Part shown: piece after piece, positions 34,432-42,165 of the stretch
Layout of the letters: every line of letters starts with the position of its first letter
How positions within the stretch are numbered: position 1 is the stretch's first letter
NCBI RefSeq assembly: GCF_027912675.1
Contig: NZ_CP115757.1
Coordinates: 1,488,001 to 1,552,000 of the forward strand
Direction: 5' to 3'
DNA length: 64,000 bases
Origin: Paracoccus sp. SCSIO 75233
Lineage (GTDB): Bacteria > Pseudomonadota > Alphaproteobacteria > Rhodobacterales > Rhodobacteraceae
Notes under the pieces: model-generated
Told to the model about the DNA's origin: nothing
The model's database searches: none
The model's input: the letters and a program-made list of their open reading frames with translations, nothing else
Translations under genes and position numbers: made by a program

Positions 34432-34809
34432 GCATCGACGGGGAACCTTGGCTGGTTGCCCGCGATGTACTCGACGTGCTGGGCATCGGAAATATGTCTA
34501 TGGCGCTGAGTAACGTCAATAAAACTGATGTTACTGAAACCCGCCTCCGCCCCAAGCACGGCAGGGCAAACAAGCTCGTCAACGAAGCGGGGTTCTACAA
34601 GCTCGTCCTGCGGTCCAACAAGCCGGAGGCCAAGCCGTTCCAGCCGCGCCAGCGGCGCTCAAGATTGGGTCGCGGGTACGGTCCTGCCGTCCATCCGCAA
34701 GACGGGCTCTTACGTCCAAGGCGAAGAGGGTCTTGCTGCGGCAACCCATCTGGCCTTCCACACCCTCAGAACTTCTGCGGTAGATGCCATTACGACAGGC
34801 AACGTCTGA
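34368..34809 (+). pseudogene. BRO-N (antirepressor-like) gene, frameshifted
   Basis: The first 92 codons encode a BRO-N domain: ITAFTYLDKHSIRTVSIDGE, PWLVARDVLDVLGIG and NEAGFYKLVLRSNKPEAKPFQ. The frame then goes wrong, while the +1 frame continues the domain with DWVAGTVLPSIRKTGSYVQG and EEGLAAATHLAFHTLRTSA up to a stop at 34807. Removing the 19 bases at 34644-34662, directly after FQ, restores FQ-DWV, the usual join of this family. So a 19-nt insertion (not a multiple of 3) probably broke the gene. The conserved sequences on both sides indicate a recent event. Programmed frameshifting is an alternative. Confidence 0.78.
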
Positions 34810-35242
34810 TCGCCAGCGTTCGGAACGGCAGCTCTACCCCGGCTTGAAGCGACCTCAGCGGGCAGGCGGAACGGGACGATGCCCCTCAGAGGCACTGATC
34901 GGGCCTGTCAGAGTCTTCATGAAATCCCGGCTGTTACCTAGCGGGACGACGTGATGGCTCTCTGTGGTGTCTTCCTGAGTCTGTGCGGGCGAATCAATTA
35001 GGGCCTGTCCTAGGATTTATTGTCGTCGTTCTCCGATGAAGCCGATAACCCCTCTTCTTAGGACATATCGTCGCTCATCCATCACGTTCAGCACTAGCGT
35101 TCATCACCTCATCTATCGGTATCTGAACGCCAGTGCTGAATGCCGCTGATAGCGACGACGATCTTCCACCCCCTCAACCGCCGCCCGGTCATCATGCCGT
35201 GGCGGTTTTCTCATATCCCCCTAATTGTGAAGGATTTTCCTC
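34810..35242. other. Structured non-coding region
   Basis: 433 bases without a gene. The main feature is a hairpin with arms at 35087-35103 (ttcagcactagcgttca) and 35124-35140 (tgaacgccagtgctgaa), 16 of 17 paired (the exception is a possible G-U), around a 20-nt loop. Nearby, related words occur twice: taggatttattgtcgtcg (about 35011) and taggacatatcgtcgctc (about 35060), and cgacgacgatc follows the hairpin. This could be a small RNA, a recombination site or an origin-like region. Confidence 0.55.
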
Positions 35243-35935
35243 ATGCAACACTTCCATAACAGCGACTTCGTCCGCGATCTAGCCAACCAGATCATCCGGG
35301 AACGCTTTGCGAACAGCCACGGCGTTGAAACCCTAGATGAATACCTTGAGCGGATAGACGCGTTACAGACGTGCCACCTATCTGCAAATCAGGCGAGCCG
35401 AGTGATAGGCACGGCGGGAAAGCAGCGCAGGGACGCAAAGCTTACCATCGAAAATGGGACAAGCATTATCGTCAACGTGCCGATGAATGACCCGCGCCGC
35501 CCCGGTGCGAAAGTCTGGGCGCAAATTGAGCTTGGCATCTGGCTGGACCTTTTGGAGATGGGCGCAATCAACGCGTGGCGCTTTGTCGGGAAGGGGAATG
35601 GACGGACTGACGGTCAGGTGATGACGAACGTGCCTATGCGAAGCGCGGCTTCCACCGGGAAAACGGCTGTCGTCCGCTTGATAGTGAACGCCAAGCCCGG
35701 ACAGCAAGCCCGGACGCTGGACCACAACCCGCTGAACCTACGCCGGTCCAATATATACCTCAATGGCAGTCCAAATTGGACTGACGGGGGGAAGAAGACG
35801 GCGAAGACCGACAGTGTGGCACTGATCCGGGAACAGGCTGCATTGCGTCAGTCATGTGCCGGGAAGGATTACGGCATCCCCGCCAGCGAAGCGGACCAGC
35901 AACAGCGCCACCACCAGACGAACGGAGAAGCATGA
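35243..35935 (+). CDS. HNH/AP2-like endonuclease-type protein
   Basis: 230 residues. The helical N-terminal half (1-60) is followed by a beta-rich middle with IELGIWLDLLEMGAINAWRF. The key block is TLDHNPLNLRRSNI (158-171): DH-N-x-L-x-N-R-R-S-N is the classical motif of HNH homing endonucleases and their AP2-type DNA-binding relatives. Only one histidine of the HNH pair is clear, so nuclease activity is not certain. gaagga lies 8-13 bases before the ATG. Its stop overlaps the ParB-like start by 4 bp (ATGA), so both are made together. Confidence 0.65.
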   Translation: MQHFHNSDFVRDLANQIIRERFANSHGVETLDEYLERIDALQTCHLSANQASRVIGTAGKQRRDAKLTIENGTSIIVNVPMNDPRRPGAKVWAQIELGIWLDLLEMGAINAWRFVGKGNGRTDGQVMTNVPMRSAASTGKTAVVRLIVNAKPGQQARTLDHNPLNLRRSNIYLNGSPNWTDGGKKTAKTDSVALIREQAALRQSCAGKDYGIPASEADQQQRHHQTNGEA

Positions 35936-36774
35936 GCATGACGGTCGAGATGATTGATTTGGGGCGGATCAACCGCCGCCCCGGTGACTTCTGTTTCCGC
36001 TGGGGCGGAGTGGACCGGCACCACAAGGCCGATCTGGTTCAGGCTCTGGGGCGGAATGGCGGCAAGCCGTTCGATCCCGTGACGCTCTGGGTTGACCCCG
36101 AAGCACAAGCGAACAGCAAGCTGACTGTGCTTGATGGTCTGCACCGCATCGCCGCGTATCATGCCGCCAAGTGGTCCGGGCCGATCCCCGCTGTGATCCT
36201 TCAAGTGACGCGCAAGGATGCCCTTGCCGTGGCCCTGAAAGAGAACACGAGGCATGTCCTGCCGTTCTCACAGGCTGAACGGATGGATGCCGCTTGGCGG
36301 CTTGTCAGGGAACCCGTGAAGCCTCGCTTCAAGGTGAATGAGGTGGCCCGGCTGGCGTCCGTCTCTGGCCGTGTCGTGGACAAGATGCGGGCAAGGTGGA
36401 CGCTCATGCAGGAACGCGGCGAGGAACCGACAGGCGGGTGGTCACGAGACCAGCACGAGGAACCCTATGGACCAGATGAAGGATGGCAACCGATGACCGA
36501 CAAGGCACGGGAACGGGCAACCAAGGAACTGACCGGCATGATCCGGGATTTGCTGGATCGCAGGAAGCACCCTGAGATGCCCATTCTGAGGGACGCTGAG
36601 GCGGTCAACAGGGCGGTTCTGGATGCCCTTGGCGACCAGCGGTTCAATGAGTTGTGCGAATATCAGCACGGCGGGGAACTGAACGAGTGGCTTGAGTTTG
36701 CCCGTGAAGGCGATGACATGGACCACGAAGGGCTTGCCGACGAAGCGCAGGACGAGGAAGAACCTGCCTTCTGA
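35932..36774 (+). CDS. ParB-like nuclease-fold/HTH protein
   Basis: 280 residues. Residues 1-110 have a ParB N-terminal domain: TVLDGLHRIAAYHAAKW (DGLHR at 68-72, the D-G-x-H-R box) and ALKENTRHVLPFSQAER (ENxxH in the position of the usual ENxxR). Residues 134-155 form a helix-turn-helix (KVNEVARLASVSGRVVDKM). The acidic C-terminus (DMDHEGLADEAQDEEEPAF) may be a protein-binding tail. Without a ParA gene nearby, plasmid-style partition is unlikely; a regulatory or DNA-modifying role for the element is more plausible. ggaga lies just before the ATG. Confidence 0.8.
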   Translation: MSMTVEMIDLGRINRRPGDFCFRWGGVDRHHKADLVQALGRNGGKPFDPVTLWVDPEAQANSKLTVLDGLHRIAAYHAAKWSGPIPAVILQVTRKDALAVALKENTRHVLPFSQAERMDAAWRLVREPVKPRFKVNEVARLASVSGRVVDKMRARWTLMQERGEEPTGGWSRDQHEEPYGPDEGWQPMTDKARERATKELTGMIRDLLDRRKHPEMPILRDAEAVNRAVLDALGDQRFNELCEYQHGGELNEWLEFAREGDDMDHEGLADEAQDEEEPAF

Positions 36775-36800
36775 CACCCTCAGAATACGCACGTAGTAGG

Positions 36801-36821
36801 AACACGCATATGCGTGTTTTT
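36801..36821 (+). terminator. Probable terminator after the ParB-like gene
   Basis: aacacgcatatgcgtgtttt is a perfect palindrome (acacgcatatgcgtgt) running into a T-run, 27 bp past the stop. Because the stem has almost no loop it may form a cruciform or protein site as well. The opposite-facing integrase gene ends 62 bp further on. Confidence 0.65.
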
Positions 36822-36875
36822 GGACCCTCAGAGACGGGCGGCGAAGGTCGCCCCTCTCACCCCCTGACAAGCCGC

Positions 36876-36895
36876 TCAGCCGCTAGGCGCTCAGC
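36876..36895. repeat. 20-bp direct repeat flanking the cargo, right copy
   Basis: Exact match to 33049-33068. It overlaps the 3' end of the integrase gene, encoding its last residues and stop codon (36883). Confidence 0.7.
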
Positions 36896-38304
36896 CACTG
36901 GCGTTCAGGCAACCTCACGGCCTCCACACATGCCCGCATCTGGGCCGGTGAAGCGCCACGGGTGTAGACGCCGAAAGTCATGTCTTTCTTGTCCGGCACA
37001 TGCCCGACCACATCCGCTATGGTCTCTCTCGGCTGCCCCTCATGTCGCGCCTGAGTGATGAACCAGCGGCGGGCAGAGTGGAAGTTGACGAGGCTGCGGC
37101 GTTTGCCGGGTTGCATGTCGTCAACGCCAAGTTGCTTGCGAAAGCGAGCGAACCGCTTGCCGAAAGTGTCTGACGGATCGCGCTCTTTCTCCAACTCATG
37201 GAACAACCACGCCTTGCCGGTCTTGCCGACCATTCGACGCTGAACGATTGCTGTCAGATCGGGGTGGACCGGAACAGGGCGCGGCGCTGCATCGGTCTTG
37301 CCCTGCTGAATGTCAAAGACGAGACCAACCCCGTCTGGCCCTTCCCGGATTTCCTCGACCCAGAGCGACACAATCTCAGCCAGCCGCATCCCGGACAGAA
37401 GCGAGATCGTCAGAGCATCCCGGATGGCAGGGATATGTTCTTCACGCATCCGTGCAGGATCGGGGGAATGCAGCAATGTCCTGACCTCTTGTTCGGTGAA
37501 GGCGCGTTCCTCAGCTTCCTTGCTGTCGCGCTCGACACGCTTGCCCTTGTTCTCTAGCTGCTGGTCATTCCACGGCCACCCTGCACCCCTTGGTTCACCC
37601 GGCGGCAAGTCAATGAGACCACGGGAAGCGAGATACTTCCAATATCCACGCAGGGCTGTCAGGTGTTTCGTCTGGGTTGCCGGGTGCATCTTGTCGATGA
37701 CCTCAGAGACATAGCGGCCAGCCTGTCGCCGGTCTATCCGGTCCAAGGTCAGGGCGCGAGGCGTCTGCCCTGCTGCCCATGCGGCCATTCTGCCGATCAA
37801 CCCTGCGCGTTCCTTGCGTGTCTTCGGGGCGACCTTGGCGAGCCTCAGATAGGCTTCCAGATGAGCGTCTACAGGCTCATAGCCATGCAGGGCGGACAGG
37901 AAGGCTTCACGCTCTGCGGGCTTCCTGAAAGCCTCTGCGGTCGCCTCTGCCGACTCCACGGAAATGTCGTACATGCCCGGCCAGTCATCCGGTCCTTGCT
38001 GCTGATCGTCTTCGGCGGCGGCGATAGCTTCACGATACACGACACCCTGTTCACGGGCGGACAATGTGACGGGGCTGATTACTTCCCCCGAACGGAACGC
38101 AGCAAATGTCTCTGCGGTCTCTCGTTCCAGCTCATCGCGCATCCTCTGGGCGGCTCGCAGATCGCCCGTGCGCAGATTGACCTGCCAATATCTGCCCCTG
38201 CCGACAGCCTTTCGGATCACCTCCGGGATTTCCCTGCGGAACCACCAGCGGTTGCCCTTGAGCGTCAGAAGACGCCGCCCTGCGTTCTTGCTTCGTCCCG
38301 CCAC
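36883..38304 (-). CDS. int: Tyrosine recombinase (integrase) of the element
   Basis: 473 residues. Catalyses site-specific integration into tRNA-Ala. Catalytic residues are readable: R307 in SGMRLAEIVSL, K336 (IQQGKTDAA), H409 and R412 in FHSARRWF, H435 in DVVGHVP, and the nucleophile Y447 in GVYTRG. The core-binding SAM-like region is about 140-230. The N-terminal part begins with KGNRWWFRREIPEVIRKAVG, the usual arm-binding/DUF6538-type lead. The start lies 94 bp from attR, with the arm repeat in between. Confidence 0.95.
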   Translation of the reverse strand: MAGRSKNAGRRLLTLKGNRWWFRREIPEVIRKAVGRGRYWQVNLRTGDLRAAQRMRDELERETAETFAAFRSGEVISPVTLSAREQGVVYREAIAAAEDDQQQGPDDWPGMYDISVESAEATAEAFRKPAEREAFLSALHGYEPVDAHLEAYLRLAKVAPKTRKERAGLIGRMAAWAAGQTPRALTLDRIDRRQAGRYVSEVIDKMHPATQTKHLTALRGYWKYLASRGLIDLPPGEPRGAGWPWNDQQLENKGKRVERDSKEAEERAFTEQEVRTLLHSPDPARMREEHIPAIRDALTISLLSGMRLAEIVSLWVEEIREGPDGVGLVFDIQQGKTDAAPRPVPVHPDLTAIVQRRMVGKTGKAWLFHELEKERDPSDTFGKRFARFRKQLGVDDMQPGKRRSLVNFHSARRWFITQARHEGQPRETIADVVGHVPDKKDMTFGVYTRGASPAQMRACVEAVRLPERQWLSA

Positions 38305-38311
38305 TTGTTAC

Positions 38312-38341
38312 CCATTCTGACCAACCATTCTGACCAATTTC
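38312..38341. repeat. Right 30-bp direct repeat, probable integrase arm site
   Basis: Identical to 32790-32819, again a 13-bp tandem dimer, lying between the integrase start (38304) and attR (38398). Because it also sits in the integrase promoter region, integrase bound here could repress its own gene (inference). Confidence 0.75.
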
Positions 38342-38397
38342 TTTCCGATAAAGTCCAATAATTCAAGGGTTTTAACGGGTTATCGCAACTTCGTGTA

Positions 38398-38417
38398 GAC
38401 TCCCCTTGGCTCCACCA
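38398..38417. repeat. Right attachment repeat (attR)
   Basis: Exact copy of the last 20 bases of tRNA-Ala. It is 94 bp from the integrase start codon. The bases just left of it show only weak similarity to the tRNA, so it is a duplicated end and not a second tRNA gene. Confidence 0.9.
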
Positions 38418-38474
38418 AAAAAAACTCCGCAGATCCGCACATTGTCTTATCGGCAAAAGCCAGATCGCACGCCC

Positions 38475-39320
38475 CTACTCCGCTATCACCTTCATACCGC
38501 TCACTGAAAACTGGTAGTGGCTCGACAGCGTGCCGTCCTCCAGTGTCCAGCGGTAGTCCATCCGCGTCGGCACCATGAAACCGCCGACATTCCGGTAGTC
38601 GAGCTTGCGGCCCGTTTCGAACTGCATCGTGTTGTTGCCCTCCATCAGCAGGCGGTCGGTTGCCATTTCCTCGATCTGGCCGTCGCTGCCGAAGCGCACG
38701 ATATAAGCGCCCTCTAGACCGGGGCGGGTGATGCTGAGCAGGGCGGAGCTGTCGTCGCGCGGTTCCCACGCCACGTATTCGTTCGGCAGAAGCGCCCATG
38801 GCATCAGCGGGGCCTGACCGTAGTAGCGCAGCGTCAGATAGCTGTGGAGCGAGGCAACCTCGCTCGGGTCTTCATAATCGGTCTGCATGACCTTCATCCA
38901 GCCCGCCAGCTTGGCGCGCATATTATGGCGGTCGAGGAAATAGGCGTCGCGGCTTTCCAGCATCGGCAGACCGTAGCGATAAAATGTGCCGGTCCAGGCG
39001 TAGACCGGGGATGAGGGGCGATTGACCTGCCGCCCCTTTGCCGTGAATTGTCCGACCGGCAGCAGGAAATCCCCGGCCTCCCGCCACTCGACGGCGCGCA
39101 GCGTGACCTCTGTCTGGCCGTTGAAAGCATAGTCGAAATAGCGGCGCACCGGGGCCGGCAGATCGGCGTAAACCTCCGGACGCAGGTCGATCGTTACCAC
39201 CTCGGTTTCCCCGATCACATCCTCCGCCACAAGCCGTGCATTTTCACGGCCCGCGCGCCAGAAACCGACCGCGACAACCAGAACGATCAGCCCGATCAGG
39301 ATCAATGGATATTTAATCAT
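38475..39320 (-). CDS. Membrane-anchored hypothetical protein (DUF6544-like), paralog 1
   Basis: 281 residues: an N-terminal membrane anchor (PLILIGLIVLVVAVGFWRAG) and an extracytoplasmic beta-rich domain that begins with LPAPVRRYFDYAFNG. The block TLRYYGQAPLMPWALLPNEY and the strand-rich YQFSVSGMKVIAE end suggest a lipid/START-like barrel; DUF6544 is a tentative name. It shares the LPAPV-R-YFDY motif and the layout with the next gene (11-bp gap), so the two are tandem paralogs in one operon. Function unknown; an outer-face lipid-binding role is inference. Confidence 0.75.
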   Translation of the reverse strand: MIKYPLILIGLIVLVVAVGFWRAGRENARLVAEDVIGETEVVTIDLRPEVYADLPAPVRRYFDYAFNGQTEVTLRAVEWREAGDFLLPVGQFTAKGRQVNRPSSPVYAWTGTFYRYGLPMLESRDAYFLDRHNMRAKLAGWMKVMQTDYEDPSEVASLHSYLTLRYYGQAPLMPWALLPNEYVAWEPRDDSSALLSITRPGLEGAYIVRFGSDGQIEEMATDRLLMEGNNTMQFETGRKLDYRNVGGFMVPTRMDYRWTLEDGTLSSHYQFSVSGMKVIAE

Positions 39321-39331
39321 CGCCCCGCCCC

Positions 39332-40180
39332 TCATTCCCGATAGCTGATGTCGGTGATCTCGGCGTCCCAGAACGGGTACAGCTCACCACCCGCCATGCG
39401 TGAGATGGTGAAGCCGAAGGGGATCATCTGGTTGCCGACCGGGCGATAATCGCGCCGCGCGACATGCTCGCCCGATCCGTGATATGGCGTCGTCAGGTCA
39501 CCATCCTCTTCCGCTACCATCTCCGTCATCCGGCCTTCCGTATCGAACCGCGCCACCAGCGAGGCTGACAGCCCGTCGGCGCTGACGATGGCACGGGCAC
39601 TGCCGTCGTCGATGGCTTCCCAGGTGACCGGCCCGCCGGGCAGCAGCGCCTCCGGGTAGAGGGCGCTTTCCAACAGCCAGCGGCGCAGCGATATCTGGTT
39701 GAGCTCCGGTGTTTCGCGCTCATCCACCACGGTCAGGGTGGACAGCACCTTCGCCTTCATCTCCATCTGCCCTTCGGCAAAGAAATCATAGGCGCGCGCC
39801 CAGACACCCGGCATGACCGGCGTCGTGGCGGCGAAAACCAGCGCAGGCTCACCGACGGCAATGGTCTGCTGGGCGGTCGTGTCGTTGAAGGTCTCCGTCA
39901 GCGGGCGGCGGAAGCTGCCCTTTGCCTCCAGCCGGACGGAACTGTAGCGCGGCACCGGGCCAATGAACACATAGTCGAAGTAGCGCTGCACCGGCGCGGG
40001 CAGTTCCGACATCAGCGCCGGGTTCAGCGCGGGTGCCGGGTTTTCTTCGCCGAGTTCCGCCACGCGGGCAGCAAACCCGTTGATATCGGCTTCGGTCCGC
40101 GACGCGGACCAGGCAACAGCGCCCACACCCGCAACGACGAGAGTGCCAACACCGATGGCGACGTATCTGAGAATTTTCAT
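39332..40180 (-). CDS. Membrane-anchored hypothetical protein (DUF6544-like), paralog 2
   Basis: 282 residues with an N-terminal anchor (YVAIGVGTLVVAGVGAVAWS) and the same domain as its neighbour: ELPAPVQRYFDYVFIGPVPR, then SLRRWLLESALYPEALLPGG. The two proteins share length and motif order, with moderate sequence identity judged by eye. The start at 40180 (MKILRYVAIG) has aggctc-like sequence upstream; ATG at 40192 is not better supported. It is transcribed divergently from a TetR gene, with operator-like sequences in the 95-bp gap. Confidence 0.75.
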   Translation of the reverse strand: MKILRYVAIGVGTLVVAGVGAVAWSASRTEADINGFAARVAELGEENPAPALNPALMSELPAPVQRYFDYVFIGPVPRYSSVRLEAKGSFRRPLTETFNDTTAQQTIAVGEPALVFAATTPVMPGVWARAYDFFAEGQMEMKAKVLSTLTVVDERETPELNQISLRRWLLESALYPEALLPGGPVTWEAIDDGSARAIVSADGLSASLVARFDTEGRMTEMVAEEDGDLTTPYHGSGEHVARRDYRPVGNQMIPFGFTISRMAGGELYPFWDAEITDISYRE

Positions 40181-40199
40181 GTCAGGCTCCATCTAAATC

Positions 40200-40255
40200 G
40201 TACACTAATGTACTGCCATTGACAGCGTCGTACATGCGTATACACTTCCTGTCAA
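40200..40255. promoter_or_regulatory. Divergent promoter region with two 14-bp operator candidates
   Basis: Two similar 14-bp words of the form GTAC-N6-GTAC: GTACACTAATGTAC (40200-40213) and GTACATGCGTATAC (40230-40243), 30 bp apart. On the minus strand TTGACA (reading 40255-40250), a 17-bp spacer and TACGAC (40232-40227) form a promoter for the paralog genes; the second operator lies between them. On the plus strand TTGACA occurs at 40219. This fits repression of both directions by the adjacent TetR protein (inference). Confidence 0.65.
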
Positions 40256-40275
40256 GATAAAAGCGGGACAGGGAT

Positions 40276-40896
40276 ATGAGCACGGACAAACAGGACGAAC
40301 GGCGGCGGCAGATCGAGACGGCGGCTTTTGAGTTGCTGGCCGAAAAGGGCTATCGCAGCACCAGCATGCTACAGATCGCCAAGCGCGCCTCGGCATCGAA
40401 CCAGACGCTTTATGCGTGGTACGGGAACAAGCAGACGCTGTTTCAGAACCTTATCGAAGAAAACGCGCGCAATATCAAAGACCTGCTCCACGCGGCTTTG
40501 GACCGCAGAAGCGACCCGATGGAGGCGCTGCGGGCGCTCGGGCCGATGTTTCTGGCATTCACGACGGGCGAGAAAGCCATCATCGTCAACCGCGCCGCGA
40601 TCACCGATGCCGGCGAAACCGGGTTGCTGGGTGAGGCAATCGATCGTGGTGCACGGCAGGATATGTTCGGGCTGATCACCGCCATTATGGAACAGCTCAT
40701 CGAGACGGGCCGATTCGCTTCGGATGTGGAGCCCGCCGACGCTGCCGAGACCTATGTCAGCCTGCTGATGGGCGAAGTCCCCATGCGGCAGGCGCTTGGC
40801 CGCCTGGACCCGCTCACCGACGCTGAATGCAGGGCGCGTGCGGATCGGGCGTTGAGCTTGGTCAGCAGGCTCTACGGCAAGGATCGGCAGCAATAG
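40276..40896 (+). CDS. TetR/AcrR family regulator
   Basis: 206 residues. The N-terminal helix-turn-helix covers about 9-55: RRQIETAAFELLAEKGYRST, SMLQIAKRASASNQTLYAWY, then GNKQTLFQNLI. The rest is the all-helical ligand domain, with a C-terminal block of the TetR_C type (SLLMGEVPMRQALGRLD). It is divergent from the tandem paralogs, probably their repressor, by the usual TetR arrangement. Ligand unknown. A gggata sequence precedes the ATG at 40276. Confidence 0.9.
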   Translation: MSTDKQDERRRQIETAAFELLAEKGYRSTSMLQIAKRASASNQTLYAWYGNKQTLFQNLIEENARNIKDLLHAALDRRSDPMEALRALGPMFLAFTTGEKAIIVNRAAITDAGETGLLGEAIDRGARQDMFGLITAIMEQLIETGRFASDVEPADAAETYVSLLMGEVPMRQALGRLDPLTDAECRARADRALSLVSRLYGKDRQQ

Positions 40897-40923
40897 CTTG
40901 TCTGTCTCAAGGCTGACGGTCTC

Positions 40924-42165
40924 TCAGCCCTTCGAAGCTGCCGTCAGGGCGACATGAAACGCATCGAAATTCCGCAAGCCCTCGGGGTGCGGCCCGATTG
41001 GCGCGTTCGAGATGAAGGGCACGGATTGTTCCTGCCGCCCGCCATGCGAACGCAGCGGCGCGTCAAGCGCGCTCAGGTCATGCTCGGCCTCGCGCGTCCC
41101 GATGGCCCGGCCCGCGACGGAGGTGGCGACAAGATCACCGATCCTGTCGCCGGGCAGTTCGAACCGCGCCTCGGCTTCATGACGGGTCAGCACATCGTCG
41201 ATACCGTCGAGGTCCCGCGCACGCGCGGCAATCTCCGTCGCCTGAATCGGATCGGACAGATACACCGTCGCGAAGGCCCCGAACGCGCCGTGATGAACCA
41301 CATAAGGATCGGTGATCGGCAGGATCACACGCGCCGCCCCTGCCTCGAGCCAGTCGTCCAGCATCTCCTGAAGATAGATCACCGCCGGGCGGCCATCCGG
41401 GTGATGCTTCGCCTTCATCCCGTGATCGGCTGTGATCACAATTGCAGCACCCGTGGCCTCCAACCCCGGCAGATAGCGGTCGAAACTGGCGTAGAACGCA
41501 TTCGCGACATCGTGGCCGGGGGGATATTTATGCTGGATGAAATCGGTCGTGGTCAGATACATCAGATCGGGCCGGAACTCCGTCAGCAGGCGAACCCCGG
41601 CAGCGAAGACGAATTCCGACAGCGCGGCGGAATAGACCTCCGGCACCGGCAGGCCAAGCCAGTCCGATGCCGCCTCGACCCCGTGATCCGCTTGCGTGGT
41701 CAGGTCCGCTTTCTCCGCCGAAAAGCAGATCGCGCGACCGTCATCGAAACCGAGCCCGGTGCCGAGCAAGGCGCGCAGCTTGTCCTTCGCGGTCACAATC
41801 GCCACACGCGCGCCCGCGTCAAAGAACCCGGCGAAGATGGTCGGCGCGCGCAGAAATCGCGCATCGTTCATCATCACCTCCTCGCCGGTTTCCGGGTTGA
41901 GGAAATAATTGCCGCAAATTCCGTGAATGGCGGGCGGACGGCCCGTGGCAATCGACATATTATTCGGGTTGGTGAAGCTCGGCATCGCGGACAGCGCCTC
42001 TGCCCGGCTGCCATTTGCGATCATGCGCGAGAGGTTTGGCATCAGCCCGGCCTCCATCGCCCTGTCGAGATATTCCGGCTCGCACCCGTCAAGACAGATC
42101 ACCACGGCGGGACGTTTGGGCCACGGATAGTCGCGCCCGTTGATGGTCAGGGTTCCGGTCATCAT
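40924..42165 (-). CDS. phnA: Phosphonoacetate hydrolase
   Basis: 413 residues. Zinc enzyme of the alkaline phosphatase superfamily that cleaves the C-P bond of phosphonoacetate to acetate and phosphate. Metal and catalytic sites: D26 in VVICLDGCEP, the nucleophile T65 in PSFTNPNNM, MYLTTTDFIQHKYPPGHD, and VITADHGMKAKHH (DHG). The family is distinct from PhnA zinc-ribbon proteins of E. coli. The start at 42165 (two ATGs in a row) overlaps the phnF stop by 4 bp. Next to phnF, phnM and a phosphonate transporter, so the assignment is supported by context. Confidence 0.93.
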   Translation of the reverse strand: MMTGTLTINGRDYPWPKRPAVVICLDGCEPEYLDRAMEAGLMPNLSRMIANGSRAEALSAMPSFTNPNNMSIATGRPPAIHGICGNYFLNPETGEEVMMNDARFLRAPTIFAGFFDAGARVAIVTAKDKLRALLGTGLGFDDGRAICFSAEKADLTTQADHGVEAASDWLGLPVPEVYSAALSEFVFAAGVRLLTEFRPDLMYLTTTDFIQHKYPPGHDVANAFYASFDRYLPGLEATGAAIVITADHGMKAKHHPDGRPAVIYLQEMLDDWLEAGAARVILPITDPYVVHHGAFGAFATVYLSDPIQATEIAARARDLDGIDDVLTRHEAEARFELPGDRIGDLVATSVAGRAIGTREAEHDLSALDAPLRSHGGRQEQSVPFISNAPIGPHPEGLRNFDAFHVALTAASKG

